From: Bacteroidota bacterium
GTDB lineage: Bacteria > Bacteroidota > Bacteroidia > Chitinophagales > Chitinophagaceae
Assembly: GCA_023429365.1 (NCBI GenBank)
Contig: JAEYVW010000382.1
Location: 1-7,940 of the forward strand
Reading direction: 5' to 3'
DNA: 7,940 nt
Both the position numbers and the translations under genes were made by a program. Position 1 is the first letter of the stretch. Each line of letters begins with the position of its first letter. This document shows, piece after piece, positions 1 to 7,483 of the stretch. A model generated the notes under the pieces. That model saw nothing but the letters and a program-made list of their open reading frames with translations, searched no databases and was not told the origin of the DNA.

Positions 1-1988
1 AAGGGATTATCCGGAATAATTCACTTGACAGGTACACCGGACGATTTAATGCAACACAAAAATTTTTAGACGACAGGCTGACTATCGAAGCCAATCTGAG
101 TGTCGCGCACACAAAAAATGTTCGCCCACCTATTACAAGTATCATAGGCGAGGCATTGGGAAATAATCCTACTTATCCGGCTTATGATGCAAATGGTGAG
201 CCAGCTATATATCAGAATGTTTTGAATAACCCACTCATTTATTTTGAACTTGATAAAGATGTAGGTACGATCAACAGATTTATTGGTAATATATCACCTT
301 CAGTTCGCATCATAAAAGGGCTGATCTATAAACTTAATTTTGGTATTGACAATTCTAATGGAGTACGGGATGTGCAGGCGCTTGCCAGTGCTACCCCTCC
401 CCGTGACGGCAGACTGGATTCTTATCAGAACTACAACAGAAATACTCTGATCGAAAACTATCTTACTTATTCGTTTGTCGAATCAGGACACAATATTTCA
501 GTGTTGGCCGGCCATTCTTTCCAAAAATTCAATATACAGGGAAGGAACTTTAGCATCAATAAACTTCCGATTGGAGGAGTGGAGCCGATATATAATCCCG
601 GTGTAGGCCAGGAACTGACGCTGGTGAACAATCGACCTGGTGGGTATGCTTATGTGAATGAACAGCAATCCTATTTTGGCAGGGTTACTTACCAGTATGA
701 TAACAAATATTTAGCGACTATTAATTTCAGAGCGGACGGTTCATCCAAATTTGGTGAAAATAATAAGTACGGTTATTTCCCTTCATTTTCACTTGGATGG
801 AAATTATCTGAGGAAGATTTTGTCAAAAACTCTGATATTTTCAGCAATCTGAAATTGAGAGCTGGCTGGGGACGCACCGGTAACCAGGAAATACCACCCA
901 AGATCACGCAACCCCTGTTTCAGTCAACCGGTGGAAGCTACCCGCTTTATCCCTCCGGTACATATCCGGCAAGTTATACCTATGTACGACTGGCAAATCC
1001 TGACATTCAGTGGGAAGTATCAGAACAGTGGGATATAGGTCTTGATTTCGGACTCTTTAATGGGGATCTTACTGGTGTTATCGACTATTTCAATAAAAAA
1101 TCAACCAATATACTATTGCAGGTAACTCCTGCAGACCCGGTACAGCCATCATCTGAAGTCTGGACCAATGTAAAGGACATGGCAATTACCAACAATGGCC
1201 TGGAAATCGATCTGAATTATCGTAAAAAGATCAATAAGGACCTCAGCTTTGGTTTGGGTGGTAATATCACTTTTATAAATAATAACATCGAGAATTCGCC
1301 TTATACGATCATTCCATCGGGATCGGCCCAGGGCTCTGGATTAACGTCTGCAACCTTAAATGGATATATCAATGGGCAACCTATAGGTACATTCTACTTA
1401 CTGCAATATACCGGTATCGGTCCTGACAGCCTAAGTGCCTACCTTGACGCCGATAAAAACGGATCTATTTCAAACGATAAGGACAGGGTGCCTGTTGGTA
1501 CCGCTTTGCCAGACAAACTTTATAGTTTTTATGGATCCGTAGATTACAAAGGTTTTGACCTGGCCATCAATTTTAATGGTGTATCCGGAAATAAGGTTTA
1601 TGACAATACCGCCAATTCAATATTTTATAAAGCTAAACTGGCGAAGAGCACCAACACAACCAGTGCTGCTGCGCAAAACCTCAACGAGTCAAACAATAAT
1701 CCTGCTTCAGTGAGTAGCCGTTATTTAAAGAATGGTAGTTACCTCCGTTTAAACAATGTATCGCTGGGTTATAATTTTAATACACGCTCCATTAGCTTTT
1801 TGAAATGGGCCTCAGCTCTTCGTCTATCTGTTACCGGGCAGAACTTGTTTGTAATAACTGATTATGACGGATATGATCCGGAAGTCAATATCGACCGTAA
1901 TATAGGTAGTGTTAGTTCCTACGGTATAGATTATTTAAGTTATCCAAAAGCAAAGTCTTTCATCTTTGGATTAAATCTGTCATTCTAA
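1..1988 (+). CDS. SusC-family TonB-dependent outer-membrane transporter (5' truncated by window)
   Basis: This is the C-terminal part of a SusC/RagA-type TonB-dependent transporter, the outer-membrane beta-barrel that imports oligomers or other bulky nutrients together with a SusD lipoprotein. The frame is open from the window edge (first full codon at 3), giving about 661 residues. The family is usually about 1000 residues or more, so the signal peptide, carboxypeptidase-like domain, TonB box and most of the plug should lie upstream. There is no true start at 156, where the codon is an internal TTG. Family signatures include RYTGRFNAT near the window start, INFRADGSSKFG and GYFPSFSLGWKLSEEDF around 725-820, LRAGWGRTGNQE around 855-890, VTGQNLFVITDYDGYDPEVN around 1830-1890, and the terminal YPKAKSFIFGLNLSF ending in an aromatic residue, as barrel proteins do. 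A DADKNGSISNDKD loop at 1446-1484 resembles a calcium-binding loop. It is followed 11 bp later by susD. The transported substrate cannot be read from the sequence; inositol compounds are suggested only by context. Confidence 0.95.
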   Translation, partial: GIIRNNSLDRYTGRFNATQKFLDDRLTIEANLSVAHTKNVRPPITSIIGEALGNNPTYPAYDANGEPAIYQNVLNNPLIYFELDKDVGTINRFIGNISPSVRIIKGLIYKLNFGIDNSNGVRDVQALASATPPRDGRLDSYQNYNRNTLIENYLTYSFVESGHNISVLAGHSFQKFNIQGRNFSINKLPIGGVEPIYNPGVGQELTLVNNRPGGYAYVNEQQSYFGRVTYQYDNKYLATINFRADGSSKFGENNKYGYFPSFSLGWKLSEEDFVKNSDIFSNLKLRAGWGRTGNQEIPPKITQPLFQSTGGSYPLYPSGTYPASYTYVRLANPDIQWEVSEQWDIGLDFGLFNGDLTGVIDYFNKKSTNILLQVTPADPVQPSSEVWTNVKDMAITNNGLEIDLNYRKKINKDLSFGLGGNITFINNNIENSPYTIIPSGSAQGSGLTSATLNGYINGQPIGTFYLLQYTGIGPDSLSAYLDADKNGSISNDKDRVPVGTALPDKLYSFYGSVDYKGFDLAINFNGVSGNKVYDNTANSIFYKAKLAKSTNTTSAAAQNLNESNNNPASVSSRYLKNGSYLRLNNVSLGYNFNTRSISFLKWASALRLSVTGQNLFVITDYDGYDPEVNIDRNIGSVSSYGIDYLSYPKAKSFIFGLNLSF

Positions 1989-1999
1989 AACTGAAAAAA

Positions 2000-3694
2000 A
2001 TGAAAAAGAAAATAATAAAGGTTCTTACATTTTTCGGGGCAGTGGCCATATTGAACAGTTGTACTAAGTTGAATGAAGAAATTCTGGATGAAGCATCTGT
2101 AGCTGGTCTGACCGACAAGCAGCTGGCCGAGGGTACGATAGCGCCGGTGTACAGTGTTCTTCCAACAATATTTCAGCACACACAATACTTTGCCCTGCAG
2201 GAAATTTCAACTGATGAAGCTATTCTTCCTTATCGTGGTGGTACCGACTGGGGCGATAATGGGATTTATATTTCCCTGCATAAACATGAGACAACAAGTG
2301 GTGATCCGAACGTAAGAAATACATGGAATAATATTGTACTGGGGCTATCTCGTGCCGTAACGGCGATCAATTCGCTTGCAACCAATACTGATCCCAATGC
2401 GAAGATATTTCTCGCGGAAGCCCGCGCCATGAGGGCCTACTATTCCTTATTGACACTTGATCTTTTTGGGGTGGTATTTATAAAAGAAACGCCGAGCGGT
2501 ATTTCTACGGTTGTAAGAGGTGATGAAGCCATTGAGTATATCAAATCAGAACTCCTGACGGCGGAGCCGGACCTCGACAATACGACTGGGCCTGGGCGAA
2601 TTACAAAAGCTGGTGTATGGGGTTTACTGGCCAGGCTTCACCTGAATGCAGCGGTATATCGCGACAGGTATGCCGCCAATTTTACATTTACACCTGAGGA
2701 CATGGATAAAGTTATAGAGTATTGCGATAAGATCATTGGTTCAAATCAATACACACTGGCTGCAGAGTATTTTTCAATCTTCGATGACGCAAACCATACA
2801 AACAAAGAACTAATCTTTGCAGTTGACCAAAGGGCTGACTTGAACGGTCACAACAGGATGGCGTATTTCTCATTGTCAGGTGACCAGTTTCCCTTACCAG
2901 CCTATACAGGTGCCAATGGAACTGATGGTCCCGGGATAACGTCGGATTTTTACCAAACCTGGGAGGACGCTTATGCGCCTTTGGATCCTGCCGATGCAGA
3001 TCCACGTTTTTACAAAGAGAACCTGACTATTTATTCCAATCCCAATGATACCTGTGTGGATGCAGCCAATTTTCATATCAACAGGGGGATATTACGTGGC
3101 CAGCAATATGGGTTAACAAAAAATCCTGATGGCTCTTTTAAAAAATGCGCTGATGGAAAAATGAAAGTGAGCCCACTATTTAATGCAACCAGGTCAAGAC
3201 CCGATCTTCCAGTGGAATTTACAGAGTTTATTGATTTTACTGTACCTGGCAGCAACTATAATACAGGTTACAGAGTTGAAAAGTATGAATTCAGCCGCGG
3301 ATCGGTTAGTGGTAGAAATTTTGGCGAACATGATATTGTAATATTGCGCCTGGCTGATGTATACCTGATGCGTGCTGAGGCCAAATTGCGTCGGTCCAAT
3401 GATGCTGCTGGTGCCTTAAATGATGTAAATACAATACGTGCGGCAAGAACAGCAAGGGTTGTACCAGCACCTTTGACGACAATGGATTTGAATCTTTTGT
3501 ACCGCGAGAGAGGTTTTGAACTATATTGGGAAATGGTTCGGCGTACCGATATGATACGCTTTGGAAAATATGAAGGAACCTGGACTGAGAAAAGCAATTC
3601 AGATCCAAAGAAAAGGGTATTCCCCATTCCGCAAACTGCTATCGACGGAGCATCGAGCATACCGGGTTACCTGGTACAAAATGAAGGGTACTAA
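2000..3694 (+). CDS. SusD/RagB-family nutrient-binding outer-membrane lipoprotein
   Basis: This complete 564-residue protein is of usual SusD length. It is the surface lipoprotein that caps the SusC barrel and binds the nutrient. Residues 1-20 form a signal peptide (MKKKIIK, then a hydrophobic core) ending in a lipobox, ILNS followed by Cys21, so lipidation by signal peptidase II is expected. The helical TPR-like core appears in LAEARAMRAYYSLLTLDLFG (about 138-157) and in GRITKAGVWGLLARLHLNAA (about 199-218). The C-terminal RagB part shows RLADVYLMRAEAKL (about 449-463), RERGFELYWEMVRRTDMIRFGKY (about 501-523) and the family-typical KKRVFPIPQTAI near the end. The ATG at 2000 is preceded by an A-rich leader (ctgaaaaaa) rather than a GGAGG Shine-Dalgarno, as is common in Bacteroidota. 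It lies 11 bp after the SusC stop and is almost certainly co-transcribed with it. The family call is firm, but the ligand is not determinable from sequence alone. Confidence 0.95.
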   Translation: MKKKIIKVLTFFGAVAILNSCTKLNEEILDEASVAGLTDKQLAEGTIAPVYSVLPTIFQHTQYFALQEISTDEAILPYRGGTDWGDNGIYISLHKHETTSGDPNVRNTWNNIVLGLSRAVTAINSLATNTDPNAKIFLAEARAMRAYYSLLTLDLFGVVFIKETPSGISTVVRGDEAIEYIKSELLTAEPDLDNTTGPGRITKAGVWGLLARLHLNAAVYRDRYAANFTFTPEDMDKVIEYCDKIIGSNQYTLAAEYFSIFDDANHTNKELIFAVDQRADLNGHNRMAYFSLSGDQFPLPAYTGANGTDGPGITSDFYQTWEDAYAPLDPADADPRFYKENLTIYSNPNDTCVDAANFHINRGILRGQQYGLTKNPDGSFKKCADGKMKVSPLFNATRSRPDLPVEFTEFIDFTVPGSNYNTGYRVEKYEFSRGSVSGRNFGEHDIVILRLADVYLMRAEAKLRRSNDAAGALNDVNTIRAARTARVVPAPLTTMDLNLLYRERGFELYWEMVRRTDMIRFGKYEGTWTEKSNSDPKKRVFPIPQTAIDGASSIPGYLVQNEGY

Positions 3695-3723
3695 GAGTTT
3701 TAAATTTATAGTTAGCTGTATAA

Positions 3724-3774
3724 ATGGTACATGCAAGCACTTGCTTGCATGTACCATCACCAGAAAATTTTTTT
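3724..3774 (+). terminator. Strong hairpin plus T-run after susD; probable terminator or attenuator
   Basis: Bases 3724-3739 (ATGGTACATGCAAGCA) and 3742-3757 (TGCTTGCATGTACCAT) are exact reverse complements separated by 2 bases. In RNA the innermost A-U pair would open, leaving about 15 bp of stem with a four-base ACUU loop. Seven T at 3768-3774, then gtttta, follow the stem after a spacer of 10 bases. That spacer is longer than in a textbook intrinsic terminator, where the U-run abuts the stem. The hairpin starts 29 bp after the susD stop. It could end most SusCD transcripts, protect the 3' end of a susCD message, or act as a partial attenuator lowering the downstream enzyme genes. A dyad-symmetric protein-binding site is an alternative. 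The rest of the 3695-3809 gap shows no clear TAnnTTTG-type Bacteroidota promoter. Confidence 0.55.
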
Positions 3775-3809
3775 GTTTTAGATTGAGATTAGGTTCACCT
3801 GAAACCCTG

Positions 3810-4586
3810 ATGAAGCGTTTATCCAGCATATTATTCTTGTTTGCATCTATTTTTTGGACAGTTATCGCAACCGGCCAGGAAAAGAGGTACTCGACGGCTA
3901 ATGGACATGCGCATAATGACTATCTTAATCCCAGGCCATTTTACCTGGCATATGAGAGCGGTTTTGGTTCTATAGAGGCAGATATTTTTCCTGTTGGCGG
4001 GAAATTGCTCGTAGCTCACACCAGGGATGAAATCAAACAAGAAAATACGCTAACAAGGCTGTACATAGAGCCATTATTGAAGGAGTTGAAAGATGGAAAA
4101 TCTTATCAGGTGATTTTGTTAATTGATATAAAACAAGATCACAGGAACTGCTTAGGGCTTTTAATTTCTGAACTGGAACCTCTGCAGCCTTATCTAGCAA
4201 AACCAGGCGTACGTCAACCTGTTACCGTGGTGATCAGCGGGGAAAGACCTTTACCGGAGGAGTACAAGAATTACCCGGATTTTATTTTTTTTGATTCCGA
4301 CCTTAAGCAACAACATTCAGCAGATGAGTGGCGAAAGGTCGCGCTGGTGAGTTTGCCATTTAATAAGTTGTCTAACTGGAAAGGCGATCGTGAGCCAGCT
4401 AAGGATGAGTTACTGTCCGTTAAAAGTATCATCGATAGTGTGCACCGGGCCGGTAAGCCTATTCGTTTTTGGGCCGCGCCGGATAACCTTCTGTCGTGGA
4501 AATGGCAAAAGAAGCTTACTGTTGATTTGATCGGAACAGATAGGATCAGGGAGCTGGGTGAATTCTTAAAAAATGAGAGTAACTAG
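3810..4586 (+). CDS. Exported PI-PLC/GDPD-superfamily phosphodiesterase-like protein (AIM6-like)
   Basis: This 258-residue protein has a Sec signal peptide at about 1-22 (MKRLSS, hydrophobic core, IATG before QEKR). It has no lipobox cysteine, so it is likely periplasmic. The mature part begins with GHAHNDY (33-38 region: His33, His35, Asn36, Asp37), followed by GSIEADIF with Glu56 and Asp58, and LLVAH with His70. These match the HRG, ExD and second-His positions that bind metal and catalyse phosphodiester cleavage in glycerophosphodiester phosphodiesterases and PI-PLC-like TIM barrels. LLIDIKQD (about 103-110), FWAAPDN (about 220-226) and VDLIGTD (about 238-244) fit later barrel strands. The HAHNDY form is typical of the poorly characterised AIM6-like branch. 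The frame is open back to 3561, but the ATG at 3810 is chosen because only it puts a clean signal peptide at the N-terminus. The ATG at 3681 would place the hairpin inside the protein. Position between SusCD and inositol genes suggests release of inositol from a phosphodiester. Family call is good; the substrate is inferred. Confidence 0.8.
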   Translation: MKRLSSILFLFASIFWTVIATGQEKRYSTANGHAHNDYLNPRPFYLAYESGFGSIEADIFPVGGKLLVAHTRDEIKQENTLTRLYIEPLLKELKDGKSYQVILLIDIKQDHRNCLGLLISELEPLQPYLAKPGVRQPVTVVISGERPLPEEYKNYPDFIFFDSDLKQQHSADEWRKVALVSLPFNKLSNWKGDREPAKDELLSVKSIIDSVHRAGKPIRFWAAPDNLLSWKWQKKLTVDLIGTDRIRELGEFLKNESN

Positions 4587-4621
4587 TCATACTATTTATA
4601 ATCGATTTTTTATCGCTACCG

Positions 4622-5569
4622 ATGAATCCTGTTTCACCAAGAATATTTTATAACCATTGTTACGGAAAATATGCCATTGCAGCTGTAAATGTATTTACTA
4701 TGGAACAGGTCCATGGTTTATTTTCGGCGGCTGAAGATTCGTCGACGCCAATTATAGTTCAGATCACACCAGCGGCGAGAAATTATGCGCATCCAAAGAT
4801 GCTTATGTCAATGGTCCATACCGCGGCATCCATTTATCCTAACGCTTTATTTGCTATCCATCTTGATCATGGTACGGAAGAGCATATTGATGATGCGATC
4901 AATGATACTTATACCTCGGTAATGATCGATGCCTCACACGATGATTTTTCTACAAATGTGAGGCGGACAAAGTCGGTAGTTGATAAAGCGCATTTAAAAA
5001 ATATTATGGTTGAGGCTGAACTGGGTGTATTGAGCGGGGTAGAGGACGATATGGAAGTTGAAACAGCCAGCGCACGATATACCAACCCGGATCAGGCCAA
5101 AGAATTTGTTGATCGTACGGGGTGTGACAGCCTTGCAGTGGCAGTAGGTACAAGCCATGGTGCATACAAGTTCAGCGGTGGGAAGGGGTTGCAATTCCAG
5201 GTATTAAGTGAGATTCAGGCGCAATTGCCCAATTTTCCCCTTGTATTACATGGTAGTTCTAAAGTTAATCCCCATGATGTCCATGCAATCAATCTGTATG
5301 GAGGAAGCTTGCAGGAAAATGCAAGTGGTGTGGCCGACGAAGAATTAAAAAAAGCCATATCTTATGGAATTTGTAAAGTCAATATCGCAACAGACCTGAG
5401 GCTGCTTTGGACCAAGGTACATAGGAAATTTTTTTTCGAGCATCCGGAAGGATTTGATCCTGTTGTGCCAGGAAAGGAATATATGAAAGCTTATAAAGAA
5501 TTTATGATCGAGCGTTTTGAAATATTAGGGTCAAAAGGAAAAACGTCGACCATTCAATTGAATTTATGA
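4622..5569 (+). CDS. iolJ: Class II aldolase, probable 6-phospho-5-dehydro-2-deoxy-D-gluconate aldolase (IolJ)
   Basis: This complete 315-residue cytoplasmic protein belongs to the zinc-dependent class II fructose-bisphosphate aldolase family. Visible family motifs are AVNVFTMEQ (21-29), HLDHG (80-84; catalytic Asp82 and zinc-ligand His83), EAELG (131-135), GTSHGAYKF (176-184; zinc-ligand His179), VLHGSSKV (208-215; zinc-ligand His210) and KVNIATDLR (252-260; phosphate and substrate contacts). In the inositol pathway this enzyme cleaves 2-deoxy-5-keto-gluconate 6-phosphate to dihydroxyacetone phosphate and malonate semialdehyde. The motifs do not separate IolJ from fructose-bisphosphate or tagatose-bisphosphate aldolases. 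The IolJ call rests on its 4-bp ATGA overlap with iolB and on iolC and iolD following. The start is the first ATG after the preceding gene, 35 bp downstream of its stop, with an in-frame TAA at 4580. No strong Shine-Dalgarno is visible. Enzyme family is near certain; substrate is probable. Confidence 0.85.
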   Translation: MNPVSPRIFYNHCYGKYAIAAVNVFTMEQVHGLFSAAEDSSTPIIVQITPAARNYAHPKMLMSMVHTAASIYPNALFAIHLDHGTEEHIDDAINDTYTSVMIDASHDDFSTNVRRTKSVVDKAHLKNIMVEAELGVLSGVEDDMEVETASARYTNPDQAKEFVDRTGCDSLAVAVGTSHGAYKFSGGKGLQFQVLSEIQAQLPNFPLVLHGSSKVNPHDVHAINLYGGSLQENASGVADEELKKAISYGICKVNIATDLRLLWTKVHRKFFFEHPEGFDPVVPGKEYMKAYKEFMIERFEILGSKGKTSTIQLNL

Positions 5570-6447
5570 TAAGGGATAATAGATATCAGCTGGTAAGTCA
5601 TGCATCGAGAGGATTCGGTATATATCAATCGGTTTCGGTAAGTGAAGCAGGATGGAAACATTTGAATTTCGAAGCCCGCCTGATGCAGAAACACGTCGTT
5701 TGGGAAGGTGACACTGGTGATCACGAGTATGGTATAATTTTGTTAAGTGGCGACTACTCTGTTCAGTCGAGTAAGGGTTCCTGGAAGACAACCAAAGGGA
5801 GAAAATCTGTTTTTGATGGTATAGCGCATACCTTGTTTTTACCACCTCGTACATCATTTAGTTTGAGAGCCGAATCGGAAATACTTGATATCGCAACCGG
5901 GTGGTGTAAAGCGACGAGCGAGTTCCCCGCGCGTTTTAAGACACCGGCAGAAGCAGCCATCGAAATAAGGGGCGGTGATAATGCCACGAGGCAGATCAAC
6001 AGCCTGATTGAGCCTGGTTTCGGCTGCAGCCAGTTAGTGGCTGTTGAAGTGTACACGCCGTCAGGCAACTGGAGCTCGTTTCCTCCTCATAAGCATGATG
6101 AGCGTATCATTGATAGCAATGGTGCGCTTTTGGAAGCCTGCCTGGAAGAGTTTTATTTTTATAAAATTGACAAAGAAGAAGGCTACGCGATACAACAGGT
6201 GTATACGGATGATGATAGTCTTAATGAATTGATGCAACTACGGACTAACGACATTGTGATGGTGCCAAAAGGTTATCACCCGGTAGTTGCGGCCCATGGA
6301 TATAATTGTTATTATTTGAATTTTTTGGCTGGCAGTGATCAGTCGCTTGCCAATACCCCAGATCCAAAGCATAAGTGGATATTCGATTCGTGGAAGGGAA
6401 AAGATCCACGGATTCCCATGGTGTCAGCAGAAATGAATAATAAATGA
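5566..6447 (+). CDS. iolB: 5-deoxy-glucuronate isomerase (IolB)
   Basis: This complete 293-residue protein matches IolB in length and motifs. IolB converts 5-deoxy-D-glucuronate to 2-deoxy-5-keto-D-gluconate in the cytoplasm, between IolD and IolC in myo-inositol degradation. It is a bicupin-type protein. The C-terminal cupin holds the metal site: SSFPPHKHD (170-178; His175 and His177), LEEFYFYK (193-200, with Glu194 or Glu195 as ligand), and VPKGYHPV (233-240; His238). GGDNATRQIN (136-145) is another family signature, as is YYLNFLAG near 249-256. The N-terminal cupin (GIILLSGDY, about 56-64) lacks such a His cluster, as expected for the family. The start codon overlaps the iolJ stop as ATGA (5566-5569) and the stop overlaps iolC in the same way, so translation of the three is probably coupled. 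No truncation or missing key residue is seen. Confidence 0.96.
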   Translation: MIRDNRYQLVSHASRGFGIYQSVSVSEAGWKHLNFEARLMQKHVVWEGDTGDHEYGIILLSGDYSVQSSKGSWKTTKGRKSVFDGIAHTLFLPPRTSFSLRAESEILDIATGWCKATSEFPARFKTPAEAAIEIRGGDNATRQINSLIEPGFGCSQLVAVEVYTPSGNWSSFPPHKHDERIIDSNGALLEACLEEFYFYKIDKEEGYAIQQVYTDDDSLNELMQLRTNDIVMVPKGYHPVVAAHGYNCYYLNFLAGSDQSLANTPDPKHKWIFDSWKGKDPRIPMVSAEMNNK

Positions 6448-7457
6448 GTCAGAAGCAATTTGATCTTATCACTTTCGGACGCTCGTCTATCGATCTGTAT
6501 TCGCAGAATATAGGTGCAGACTTTATTGATATAAAAGGCTTCGACGCATTTGTTGGCGGGTCTCCTCTCAATATTGCAGTTGGTGCAAGAAGACTTGGCG
6601 CTTCCGCAACTCTGATTACGGCGCTGGGTAATGATAAAATCGGAGATTTTATTATGAATTTTTTAGAAAAGGAAAAGATAAGCACAACGGCTATTTGCAG
6701 GGTTGATAATGCTAGGACCAGCGCGGTTGTGCTGGGTATCGAACCTCCGGACAGGTTCCCCCTGGTGTATTATCGGGAAAATGCTGCTGATAGCCAGGTG
6801 ACAATTGACCAGGTCATCGCCGCGGAGATCGAAAAATATCGTGTCCTTGAGATATCGGGAACAGCACTGAACATCGAACCGAGCCGGAGTGCGGTGTTTT
6901 TTGCTGTCGAAGTAGCGAGTGAAGGCCAGACTGACGTCATTCTTGATATTGACTTCAGAGCCGACCAGTGGAAGGACATCCGATCATTTGGATTAATGGT
7001 AAGAGCATTGTTGCCGAAAGTAAAGATCGCGATTGGGACAGAAGAAGAGATACTCGCAGCTACATTGCAGTCTGCCGACCAGGTGAGAATCAAGCACCAG
7101 CAGATTTCAGCTCCTGAAATAACAGGTGATATCGAATTATCCATTCAAAAGATATTGAGATCGGGCCCTGAAATCCTGATCGTAAAAAGGGGTGCAAAAG
7201 GGGCAAGTATTTATTATAAGGATGGCAGGCGGGAGGATGTGCCTGGTTACCCGGTAGAAATATTAAATGTGTTGGGTGCAGGTGATGCATTTGCCAGTGG
7301 ATTCATTTACGGCTACCTGCAAAGCTGGGATCTTTTTAAATCATGCAGGATGGGCAACGCGTCGGGTGCCTGGGTAGTACAAAAGCCAGGCTGTGCTAAC
7401 GATATGCCGTATCATGACGAATTGATGGAATTTATTAGCACGCGTGGCGGGCTTTGA
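6444..7457 (+). CDS. iolC: 5-dehydro-2-deoxygluconokinase (IolC), PfkB family
   Basis: This complete 337-residue sugar kinase is of the PfkB/ribokinase family. In the inositol pathway IolC phosphorylates 2-deoxy-5-keto-D-gluconate at position 6 using ATP, making the substrate of the neighbouring aldolase. Visible elements are the N-terminal strand DLITFGRSSIDLYS (7-20, the start typical of IolC), the PfkB signature 1 region GGSPLNIAVGARRLG (38-52), LGNDKIGDFI (61-70), the late-domain KRGAKGA (248-254), and signature 2 NVLGAGDAFASGF (275-287) with the anion hole GAGD and catalytic base Asp281. Length matches stand-alone IolC rather than the longer fusion with a DUF2090 aldolase-like domain found in some Proteobacteria, consistent with a separate aldolase gene here. 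The start overlaps the iolB stop (ATGA at 6444-6447). By sequence alone, fructokinase or 2-keto-3-deoxygluconate kinase would be alternatives, but the gene order makes IolC much more likely. Confidence 0.93.
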   Translation: MSQKQFDLITFGRSSIDLYSQNIGADFIDIKGFDAFVGGSPLNIAVGARRLGASATLITALGNDKIGDFIMNFLEKEKISTTAICRVDNARTSAVVLGIEPPDRFPLVYYRENAADSQVTIDQVIAAEIEKYRVLEISGTALNIEPSRSAVFFAVEVASEGQTDVILDIDFRADQWKDIRSFGLMVRALLPKVKIAIGTEEEILAATLQSADQVRIKHQQISAPEITGDIELSIQKILRSGPEILIVKRGAKGASIYYKDGRREDVPGYPVEILNVLGAGDAFASGFIYGYLQSWDLFKSCRMGNASGAWVVQKPGCANDMPYHDELMEFISTRGGL

Positions 7458-7483
7458 AAATATTAACCCGATAATTTTTTCGA

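Noticed and set aside
156..158. Apparent start (TTG) of the SusC open frame
   Set aside because: The frame continues upstream to the window edge with SusC-like sequence, so this is an internal leucine codon of a truncated gene.
3268..3660. Minus-strand open frame of 130 codons opposite the susD 3' end
   Set aside because: It lies wholly opposite a well-supported SusD coding region, has no recognisable domain and no sign of a promoter; it is an antisense shadow, as are the other minus-strand frames in the window.
3561..3809. N-terminal extension of the phosphodiesterase frame (starts at 3561 or 3681, overlapping susD)
   Set aside because: The frame is open, but the extra residues are basic and Cys-rich with no family resemblance. 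They would bury the signal peptide 40-83 residues inside the protein, overlap the susD 3' end and make the palindrome coding. The ATG at 3810 gives a normal signal peptide.
4587..4621. AT-rich gap before iolJ as a possible promoter
   Set aside because: There is a T-run and a tiny CGAT/ATCG dyad, but no convincing TAnnTTTG element with a matching -33 element, and the gap is only 35 bp; read-through from upstream is simpler.
7458..7483. T-rich 26-bp gap before iolD as a terminator
   Set aside because: Six T occur, but there is no stable stem before them, and iolD continues the same pathway.
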